Assembly: GCA_029933295.1 (NCBI GenBank)
Contig: JAOZOL010000182.1
Span: 1-5,457 of the forward strand
Source: Desulfobacterales bacterium
GTDB lineage: Bacteria > Desulfobacterota > Desulfobacteria > Desulfobacterales > Desulfosalsimonadaceae
DNA: 5,457 bases
Direction: 5' to 3'
How positions within the stretch are numbered: position 1 is the stretch's first letter; every line of letters starts with the position of its first letter. Under the pieces are notes generated by a model. The model did not search any database and was not told the DNA's origin. It saw only the letters and a program-made list of their open reading frames with translations. Position numbers and translations under genes: made by a program. This document shows positions 1-5,457 of the stretch, piece by piece.

Positions 1-142
1 TTTCTTCATTAATGGCGGAAAAGATTTCCACCCGCTTGATAGAATCAATGCCAAGATCCAGCTCAAGGTCCATTTCAAGTGTTAAGATTTCTTTTGGATA
101 ACCGGTTTTGTCGGCAACCACATCTAAAAGCATCTCTGTGAA
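1..142 (-). other. First acyl carrier protein domain of PfaA, partial (residues ~1207-1253)
   Basis: The phosphopantetheine site is Ser1240 in DLGIDSIKRVEI, the hallmark of PUFA synthase ACPs. It is preceded by ADKTGYPKEIL and an acidic helix (EMDLELDL). Only the first half of the domain is inside the window. PfaA proteins usually carry several near-identical ACPs in tandem from this point, so more copies are expected immediately beyond base 1. Confidence 0.93.
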
Positions 143-3100
143 GTCGATGTCGTTGGACTCTGGGGGAACAAAGGAATCAGACGACTGTTCGGTAAGTACC
201 GGTGGTGTTTGTAACGAAGCGGGTTGTATCGGTGGTGCCGCTAAAGGTACAGACGATGGGTGCACTGTCTCGGGTTTTGAAGCAGTCTGGTCAGGGGCCG
301 GCATGGCAGTCGGTGCCGCATATTCCGGCACTGGCGATGTAAGCGGTACAGGGTCAGGCGTTATGATATCGGCATGTGTGTTTAATGTCGGAATCTCGGT
401 ATCGACAGTTCCTGAAACAGTGGGTTGTCCGGCAAGAAGGGCGCCAAAGGCTATATTGGATGACTCAGCGGTTTTTAGAAAGCTGAGATGACTGTCGGCC
501 ATGGCTTTTAAATAAGCTGAATGGGCCTCTGTCGTTTGTTGTTGAATGTTCTGATATGCCTCTATCCAGGCGTTATTGTCAGCTCCTGGAGCGCTGCCGG
601 ATAGCGGGGCTGAAGCTCCATTCTCGGGTCTGGAAAAAGGCTGTTGAATGGACGATGCCTGGGGAGCGACCGGGTTTGAAGGTGATGCCATTGTATTTTC
701 CGCTGTTGTGGGGGCCGGTTTTTGCGGAGGCGCAGATATCCGGTTTTCTGACATGGGGGAATCGGCAATGCCGGAATTATTATCGTTATTATCGTATACA
801 GTATTCAATTGTTCAGGCTCCTTGTCAAGTATTTGAGGTCTTGGAGGATTGGGTTTTGGATAATCATCTATTCCGCCCGGAGGTGGATACGGTTTTCCGT
901 AGTTCGTGCCGGTTAAGGTAACTGAAAATTTGGGTTTTTCTTTTTTCCGGGGATCACTTACAGGGGCATAATCTTTCCATAAATAGGAAAAGTCCGGATT
1001 GACACCGGCGATGAGAAGCTTTCCAAGCGCTTTCCAGAGGCCGGTTATGCCATGTTCTTTTTTGGTGTCCATATTTATCGCTGCATGGGGTTTGTTCTTC
1101 AATGTTTTATCGACAAAACCGGTGAGAACCGTTCCTGAGCCCACTTCGATAAATGTTCTGACCCCGGCCGCATACATGGTCTCGATCTCTTTTACAAATT
1201 GAACGGGGCTGATGATCTGTTTGGCAAGCGCTTCACGGATTTTATCTGGTTTGTTCTGATGAGGTTTTCCGGTAATATTTGAATAAACAGGCAAATTCGC
1301 CTTTTTAAAATCAAATGTTTTCATATATTCCAAAAAGGGAGCGCACGCTTCGCTCATGAGAGAGGAATGGAATGCGGCAGAAACCGGCAATCGTCTGAAT
1401 TTTATTTTTTCTTTTTTAAGTCCCTGTTCGACCGCTTCCATGTCGGAGACGGGGCCGGAAAAGACGATCTGGCCTGGGTTATTGTGGTTGGCGATGATGA
1501 TTTTGTTATTGATTTTATCCAGTAATGCCCGTGCCTTGTCGATGTCACATAGGGCTGCTGTCATGGTGCCGGGATTTTTGGCGGCATTGGCCATTAGCTC
1601 ACCCCGCTTAAAGCAAATACTGAGCAGGCTTTCCATATCCAGCACACCGGCATCGTAAAGTGCTGAAATTTCACCAAGGCTGTGGCCGCCAACACAGTCG
1701 GGTTTGATGCCAAGGCCTTTGAGTATGCTTGACATGGATAGGCTTGTTGTCATAACTGCGGGTTGCGCCCATTGGGTCTGCGTAAGTTTCTTTTCCTGAT
1801 TTTTTTTGTCTTTGTCATTAAAGACAGGTATGGGAAAGACCACTTTATGCAGAAGTTCTTTTGCCCCACGCTTTTGGTCAAAAGATGCTGAAAAATCCCA
1901 AACATCCATTGCATCGGAAAACTGCATGGCAAGATCCGCTCCCATGTCAAGGCATCCGCTGGTTCCCTGGCCGGGAAAAAGAAAAGCGATGTCGCCGGGG
2001 TCAGCTTTTTCCACAGTGCAGAATAATCCGTTGGGTAATGAGAATCCGCTGTCGGGTTTTTCGAATAATGATTTGGCTGCGTAATTGAGTTTGGTTTCAA
2101 GATCCTTTTCATCAGAGGCAACGATGGCTAATCTTGCCGGACTGGATGCATCAAAATTTTCCTGAGACGTCCGGGCGAGATAGGTCAGGACACCTTTTGT
2201 ATCTAAATTTTTGGCGGTGTCCCGGCAGAGGTTTTCGAGCCCTTTGGCATTTTTTGCGCCTAACACCACAAGCTCACTTGGAACATTGCGCAGCCGCCAC
2301 GCTGATTTGCCCTGTCCTTTATATTCTTCTACGGTAACATGAAAATTAGTTCCGCCAAAACCAAAAGAGCTGACTGAAGCTCTTCTGGGGTGAGCGTTTC
2401 CCCTCACCCAGGGTCTGCATTCCGTATTCACATAAAAAGGACTTTTTTCTATATCCATCATAGGACTGGGCTGATCAACCTTGATAGTGGGCGGAAGTAC
2501 CTTGTGATGAAGGCCCATCACAGCCTTGATGATCCCGGCTGTGGCTGCAGCACTTTTTGTGTGACCTATTTGAGATTTTACCGATCCCAGGGCACACCAT
2601 TGTTTGTCTTGTCGCAGTGTCTCAAGGCCAAATACCGTTTTAAGAGCTTCAACTTCGGCTTTGTCTCCCGGTTTGGTTGCGGTCCCGTGGGCCTCAATCA
2701 ATTCTACGGTTTCAGGGCTGTAAGACGCGGCCTCATAGCATCGCCTGAGGGCGACAGCCTGGCCCTGGGCACACGGTGCATAAATACTCGTTCCTTTGCC
2801 GTCCGATGACGCGCCGATGCCGCGTATTACAGCGTAAATCCGGTCGCCGTCGCGTTCTGCGTCATCGAGGCGTTTAATGGCGATCATGCCGATACCTTCT
2901 CCTAAAACCATGCCGTCGGCTTTGTCGGAAAAAGGGCGACAATCGTGTGTGGGGGACAGGGCCGGTGTCTTGGAGAAACTGACAAACAGGAAAGGGCCAT
3001 TATTGGTATCAGCTCCTCCCGCAATAACGACATCCGACGCTCCCGTGTAAAGTTCATTGAGCCCCTGGGAAAGTGCGGAAAAAGAGCTGGCACAAGCCGC

Positions 3101-3760
3101 ATCACTCGTACAGTTTATGCCGCCCAGATCGAAATAATTTGCGATGCGTCCGGTGACCACGTTCCCGAGCAGGCCGGGAAATGTGCTTTCGTTCCATGGT
3201 GCGTGGGTTGCCATGATTCGTTTGCAGATATCTTCAACCTCATCTTCGGCAAGACCTGCTTCACGCATGCCCTTGACCCAGTTGGGTTTCACAAGCCGAT
3301 TCGCCATTTCACCAAGTAACTCCAGGCCGGCGGCCACGCCCATTATAACGCTTATGCGGCTGCGGTCCATGTCCTTGAGTTGTCCGTTAAAGGCGTTTTC
3401 CAAAACCTGTTCGGCAACCAACATGCTTAAAAGCTGAGACGTGTCTGTCGCGGCCAAATTTTTTGGAGGGATGCCGAAAGCCATGGGATCAAACTCGACT
3501 GGAGAAAGAAAAGCTCCCCGCCTGCAATATGTTTTGTCGGGAACTAAAGGGTCCGGATCAAAATAGTGGTCTATGAGAAAATGGCTTGGAGGAACTTCCG
3601 TTATCATATTCCGTCCTGCCGTGATATCGCGCCAATATCCCTCAATAGTATCAGAGCCGGGAAAGAGACAGCCCATACCGATTACGGCAACCGGTGTCAC
3701 ATTGTCCTTTAGTCGTTGCGAGGACGCCTGGCTCCGGGTCTGGTTTTTAGTCTTTTTCAT
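1..3760 (-). CDS. pfaA: PfaA-type PUFA synthase, N-terminal part (KS-AT-linker-ACP), continues past base 1
   Basis: I translated the minus strand from the ATG at 3760 to the window edge and found 1253 residues without a stop. The last two-thirds base at position 1 stays in phase, so the gene is 3'-partial. Domains in order: KS about 22-480 with DAACASS (Cys223), HGTAT (His358), IGHTKS (His400) and SSFGFGGTNFH (464-474); AT about 588-885 with PGQG (596-599), GHSLGE (Ser694), Arg719 and AFHS (His798); a Pro/Ala-rich linker; and the first ACP from about 1207 with DLGIDSIKRVEI (Ser1240). The start region (KTYCRRGAFL, FGIPP, DTSQLLS) and the ACP (ADKTGYP) read like known PfaA proteins of 2500 or more residues, which continue with tandem ACPs and a KR. 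The AT signatures point to malonyl-CoA. An in-frame ATG at 3772 is an alternative start (MGIK extension), but GGGAA sits 5 bases before 3760 and an in-frame TAA at 3781-3779 closes the frame upstream. The gene is probably translated from the pfaD message. The product of the synthase is not predictable from this part. Confidence 0.95.
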   Translation of the reverse strand, partial: MKKTKNQTRSQASSQRLKDNVTPVAVIGMGCLFPGSDTIEGYWRDITAGRNMITEVPPSHFLIDHYFDPDPLVPDKTYCRRGAFLSPVEFDPMAFGIPPKNLAATDTSQLLSMLVAEQVLENAFNGQLKDMDRSRISVIMGVAAGLELLGEMANRLVKPNWVKGMREAGLAEDEVEDICKRIMATHAPWNESTFPGLLGNVVTGRIANYFDLGGINCTSDAACASSFSALSQGLNELYTGASDVVIAGGADTNNGPFLFVSFSKTPALSPTHDCRPFSDKADGMVLGEGIGMIAIKRLDDAERDGDRIYAVIRGIGASSDGKGTSIYAPCAQGQAVALRRCYEAASYSPETVELIEAHGTATKPGDKAEVEALKTVFGLETLRQDKQWCALGSVKSQIGHTKSAAATAGIIKAVMGLHHKVLPPTIKVDQPSPMMDIEKSPFYVNTECRPWVRGNAHPRRASVSSFGFGGTNFHVTVEEYKGQGKSAWRLRNVPSELVVLGAKNAKGLENLCRDTAKNLDTKGVLTYLARTSQENFDASSPARLAIVASDEKDLETKLNYAAKSLFEKPDSGFSLPNGLFCTVEKADPGDIAFLFPGQGTSGCLDMGADLAMQFSDAMDVWDFSASFDQKRGAKELLHKVVFPIPVFNDKDKKNQEKKLTQTQWAQPAVMTTSLSMSSILKGLGIKPDCVGGHSLGEISALYDAGVLDMESLLSICFKRGELMANAAKNPGTMTAALCDIDKARALLDKINNKIIIANHNNPGQIVFSGPVSDMEAVEQGLKKEKIKFRRLPVSAAFHSSLMSEACAPFLEYMKTFDFKKANLPVYSNITGKPHQNKPDKIREALAKQIISPVQFVKEIETMYAAGVRTFIEVGSGTVLTGFVDKTLKNKPHAAINMDTKKEHGITGLWKALGKLLIAGVNPDFSYLWKDYAPVSDPRKKEKPKFSVTLTGTNYGKPYPPPGGIDDYPKPNPPRPQILDKEPEQLNTVYDNNDNNSGIADSPMSENRISAPPQKPAPTTAENTMASPSNPVAPQASSIQQPFSRPENGASAPLSGSAPGADNNAWIEAYQNIQQQTTEAHSAYLKAMADSHLSFLKTAESSNIAFGALLAGQPTVSGTVDTEIPTLNTHADIITPDPVPLTSPVPEYAAPTAMPAPDQTASKPETVHPSSVPLAAPPIQPASLQTPPVLTEQSSDSFVPPESNDIDFTEMLLDVVADKTGYPKEILTLEMDLELDLGIDSIKRVEIFSAINEE
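461..568 (-). other. Gln/Ala/His-rich helical segment in the linker (residues 1065-1100)
   Basis: The segment from Trp1065 to Ser1100 includes AYQNIQQQTTEAHSAYL and then HLSFLKTAE. It is an amphipathic, proline-free island inside a proline-rich linker. A similar element (Q..T...H..FL) occurs at the same place, ahead of the ACPs, in PfaA proteins I remember such as Shewanella, where it appears more than once. Conservation between otherwise unalignable linkers suggests a structural or partner-binding role, perhaps dimerisation. That role is inference. Confidence 0.6.
777..794. repeat. Perfect tandem 9-bp direct repeat inside the pfaA linker
   Basis: TTATTATCG occurs twice head to tail. On the coding strand it encodes Asp-Asn-Asn twice (residues 990-995) in the disordered linker. 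The unit is a multiple of three, so copy number can change without breaking the frame. It is probably a slippage duplication with no specific function. Confidence 0.7.
1106..1999 (-). other. Malonyl-CoA acyltransferase domain of PfaA (residues ~588-885)
   Basis: The domain starts with DIAFLFPGQG (590-599). The nucleophile is Ser694 in GHSLGE. Arg719 lies exactly 25 residues later, as Ser92 and Arg117 do in E. coli FabD, and is the residue that binds the malonate carboxylate. His798 in AFHS completes the dyad and is the malonyl-type signature. The domain closes with TFIEVGSGTVLTGF around 868-880. It carries a PfaA-like insertion between the GQG motif and the nucleophile (PIPVFNDKDKKNQEKKLTQT), containing a Lys-rich stretch. 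It should load extender units onto the ACPs. Confidence 0.9.
2321..3697 (-). other. Ketosynthase domain of PfaA (residues ~22-480)
   Basis: Decarboxylating Claisen condensation domain. It has a complete catalytic triad: Cys223 in DAACASS, His358 in AHGTATKPGD and His400 in SQIGHTKS. The spacings of 135 and 42 residues match active KS domains. The N-terminal VAVIGMGCLFPG and the C-terminal SSFGFGGTNFH motifs mark the domain ends. The active-site stretch reads CTSDAACASS, where Shewanella PfaA (recalled from memory) reads CVVDAACAGS. The second motif is HGTAT instead of the usual HGTGT. The domain should be active as a condensing enzyme rather than a chain-length factor, because the Cys is present. 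Confidence 0.92.
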
Positions 3761-3788
3761 TTTAATTCCCATATTTTTTTAGGTGGCA
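3761..3788 (-). promoter_or_regulatory. 28-base pfaD-pfaA gap with weak Shine-Dalgarno
   Basis: The gap reads CCACCT, then seven A residues, then TATGGGAATTAAA before the ATG at 3760. GGGAA (3770-3766) is the only SD-like site, 5 bases from that ATG. The alternative in-frame ATG at 3772 has no SD ahead of it, which favours 3760. There is no room for a promoter plus terminator, so the two genes probably share a transcript, and weak initiation at pfaA may set the ratio of the two proteins. Confidence 0.5.
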
Positions 3789-5441
3789 TTATATTGTTTC
3801 ATTATATGTATGATTATAAGAAAGCGGCCGGGGTTTGAAATTAAAGGCCTCACCTGGTACAGGAACCCCGTAACTTCGCATCTGCTGGGCTCTTGTTACA
3901 ACCGCCGCGCCTTCTAGAAGATTAAGAGCAATATCGGAAACTCTCCGGTTTTCAGGTTTTTCTAAAAAAGACCCCTTGACCCATGTATTAAAAGCACCCA
4001 TGGAGGGGCCGCAGCAAATTTGATAGTCTATCCTGTGCGTCGAATCGCCGTGGATGGCCCAAATGGCGGAATTGCCCAAATACCATTTAAAGATTAAAGC
4101 CATGCGGTGTTTGGGGTTTTTTTCAGCTTTTTCGATTTGTGTTGGATCACGCCTGGAAAAAAAATCACGGGTATCCGACCATATCTTTTCAATGGGTGCG
4201 TGAAATACCTCTTTTTCCAATCGGGTTTTTACGTCTTTGGGAATTGTATCGATCGAACTGTTTTCAGAATATATTGTATAAAGATTTGCCGCCCGGTTTG
4301 AAAACATTGTGCCGCGTTTTAACACCTGGACTTTAACACCCAGTTCGAACATGTCTGCCGCAGGTGCCATTGTTACGTCAGCAACACCGGCCTGGGCCAG
4401 CATTTCTCTCCCTTCACGCGACAAACCCGATTCCACGGCTGATTGATTAACAGAACCTGTGAGCACATACGCGGCACCCATGGAAAATGCGGCGGCAATT
4501 GACGATGGTGTTCCCAAGCCTCCGGCTGCCCCTATTCTGATTGGACGGTCATACCCTTTTTTTGATGAAATTTTATCTCTCATTGCAAGAATCGTCGGAA
4601 AGAGGGCGGTCAGCGTCCGGTTATCCGTATGCCCGCCTGAGTCTGCTTCAACCGTGATGTCTTCGGCAACGGGTATTTTCGATGCCAATATGGCTTCCGA
4701 ATTTGTTATTTTACCCTGAGCCACCAGAAGATCGAGGATTTGTTTGGGTGCCGGCAACATAAACAGCTGTGCTACTTCGGGTCGGGAAAGTTTTGCAAAA
4801 ATGAAATTTTTTCTATGGATTTTTCCGTTATTGTCTGCCGATAAACCCGTACAGGCATATCGCACGACACTCGGCGTAAGCGTCATAAACGCCGAGGCTG
4901 ATATCCGCTTCACCCCTTGCCTGAGGTAAAGGTCAACCACCTGTTCCTCCAGCTCAGGTTCATTGGGTGAATATATTAAATTACTGCCCCATGAGAGTTC
5001 TGATTCTCCAATGGCGGTTTTGATTTTATTGATGGCTTTTTCAATATCATTTAGGTGAAGTCCCGCTGCTCCGAAAAAACCGATCATTTTTGCTTTAGCC
5101 ATTTCAATTACCATATCAGCGGATGCTATACCGCGAAACATGGCGCCTGCAATATATGGGAACCGGACAGAATGAACCTCTGCAAAAGACCTTTCGCCCA
5201 GCCATTCCGGGTAGAGGGCGGGAAGTGTCGCCATGAGACGAAATCCCGTGTTTTCCGTTCCGGATGTGGGGAAAGTCTGGCCGGCTAAAGACAGGCCCAG
5301 TCGCCCGTTAGATTCATCCTGTACCACATGAATGGGTTCACGTACCTTAGGAATTATCGAAAGCAGGTCGCTTTGGGAAAAAGCAGGATACGTTGTTGTC
5401 GGTTTCCACGAACCGATTGATGAAAGGGACTGACATTGCAT
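3789..5441 (-). CDS. pfaD: PfaD-type trans-acting enoyl reductase of a PUFA/secondary lipid synthase
   Basis: A complete 550-residue protein of the PfaD family, close to the usual length of about 540. PfaD proteins are FMN-dependent enoyl reductases related to FabK and 2-nitropropane dioxygenases. They act in the cytoplasm, in trans, on enoyl chains carried by the ACPs of PfaA. Visible: a PfaD-type N-terminal region ending near residue 95 (KPTTTYPAF, REPIHVVQD); a TIM-barrel region at about 95-380 with ADSGGHTDNR at 266-275, whose His271 is in the position expected for the catalytic or flavin-contacting His; a glycine-rich flavin-phosphate loop RIGAAGGLGTP at 302-312; and GAAYVLTGSVNQS at 322-334. 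The C-terminal third carries the family signature DYQICCGPSMGAFNTWVKGS (472-491), typical of PfaD and absent from simple FabK. I chose the start because GAGGAA lies 9 bases upstream and the next Met is only residue 70. The gene ends 28 bases before pfaA, so co-transcription is likely. No broken motif is seen. Identification is firm; the substrate chain is unknown. Confidence 0.95.
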   Translation of the reverse strand: MQCQSLSSIGSWKPTTTYPAFSQSDLLSIIPKVREPIHVVQDESNGRLGLSLAGQTFPTSGTENTGFRLMATLPALYPEWLGERSFAEVHSVRFPYIAGAMFRGIASADMVIEMAKAKMIGFFGAAGLHLNDIEKAINKIKTAIGESELSWGSNLIYSPNEPELEEQVVDLYLRQGVKRISASAFMTLTPSVVRYACTGLSADNNGKIHRKNFIFAKLSRPEVAQLFMLPAPKQILDLLVAQGKITNSEAILASKIPVAEDITVEADSGGHTDNRTLTALFPTILAMRDKISSKKGYDRPIRIGAAGGLGTPSSIAAAFSMGAAYVLTGSVNQSAVESGLSREGREMLAQAGVADVTMAPAADMFELGVKVQVLKRGTMFSNRAANLYTIYSENSSIDTIPKDVKTRLEKEVFHAPIEKIWSDTRDFFSRRDPTQIEKAEKNPKHRMALIFKWYLGNSAIWAIHGDSTHRIDYQICCGPSMGAFNTWVKGSFLEKPENRRVSDIALNLLEGAAVVTRAQQMRSYGVPVPGEAFNFKPRPLSYNHTYNETI

Positions 5442-5450
5442 GGGTTAAAT

Positions 5451-5456
5451 TTCCTC
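5451..5456 (-). promoter_or_regulatory. Shine-Dalgarno of pfaD
   Basis: On the minus strand GAGGAA lies 9 bases before the ATG at 5441, a strong match to the 16S anti-SD, and it supports this start. The TGA overlapping it (5457-5455) could be the stop of an upstream gene, but the window ends there, so this cannot be tested. Confidence 0.65.
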
Positions 5457-5457
5457 A

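Larger units (their letters stand above)
143..1105 (-). other. Long Pro/Ala/Ser-rich linker of PfaA between AT and first ACP (residues ~886-1206)
   Basis: About 320 residues lie between the AT and the first ACP. A post-AT section (GLWKALGKLLIAGV, then SYLWKDYAP) is followed by GTNYGKPYPP near 951-960, a proline-rich run to about 976, and an Asn/Asp patch (990-995). Two low-complexity Pro/Ala/Ser/Thr stretches flank a short predicted helix at 1065-1100. The composition suggests a flexible, mostly disordered tether that lets the carrier domains reach the KS and AT. All plus-strand open frames over this stretch are shadows of this coding sequence. Confidence 0.8.

Noticed and set aside
108..491. 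127-residue Gly/Ser/Val-rich open frame on the plus strand
   Set aside because: It is the antisense shadow of the Pro/Ala/Thr-rich linker of pfaA; the low-complexity composition follows from the complementary codons.
1750..2121. 123-residue minus-strand open frame
   Set aside because: It is in a different frame from the AT domain motifs (GQG at 596-599), which are continuous in the pfaA frame; a chance overlap.
2390..2809. 139-residue open frame on the plus strand
   Set aside because: It lies wholly antisense to the KS domain of pfaA, whose catalytic motifs are intact on the minus strand. The plus-strand product has no recognisable domain.
1..3760. Possible frameshift or pseudogene in pfaA, since several short frames cover this region
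   Set aside because: A full manual translation from 3760 to base 1 is uninterrupted and all expected KS, AT and ACP motifs are in one frame.
3774..3780. A7/T7 run between pfaD and pfaA as a terminator or slippage site
   Set aside because: No GC-rich hairpin precedes it and it lies outside both coding regions, so neither role is supported.

Overview
The window holds two genes, both on the minus strand and reading from high to low coordinates. Together they look like the front of a polyunsaturated fatty acid (PUFA) or 'secondary lipid' synthase operon of the Pfa type. This is a polyketide-like machine that builds long-chain unsaturated fatty acids from malonyl units independently of the ordinary fatty acid synthase.

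Layout, in transcription order. Bases 5457-5442 are a short leader with a good Shine-Dalgarno (GAGGAA). Bases 5441-3789 are a complete 550-residue PfaD, the FMN-dependent trans-acting enoyl reductase. Bases 3788-3761 are a 28-base gap. From base 3760 a very long frame stays open to the window edge at base 1: 1253 residues with no stop. It is the N-terminal part of PfaA, with a ketosynthase (KS; Cys223/His358/His400), a malonyl-type acyltransferase (AT; Ser694/Arg719/His798), a long Pro/Ala-rich linker with a Gln/Ala-rich helical segment, and the start of the first acyl carrier protein (ACP; Ser1240 in DSIK). The rest of PfaA lies beyond base 1: by family precedent more ACP copies, a ketoreductase and possibly a dehydratase-like region. 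There is no gene-free stretch over 28 bases between the genes, and I saw no RNA gene, mobile element, CRISPR array or terminator.

How the genes work together (family knowledge): the AT loads malonyl groups onto the tandem ACPs, the KS condenses them, the KR and DH domains process the beta carbon, and PfaD reduces selected enoyl intermediates in trans. A phosphopantetheinyl transferase (PfaE type) must activate the ACPs and is not in this window.

Organism: the sequence does not name it. The pfaD-then-pfaA order differs from the pfaA-B-C-D order of marine Gammaproteobacteria such as Shewanella. It resembles the pfa1(ER)-pfa2-pfa3 order described in myxobacteria. With the moderate base composition and Lys-rich coding, a non-gammaproteobacterial Gram-negative is plausible, for instance a member of the former Deltaproteobacteria (Desulfobacterota), but this is low-confidence inference.
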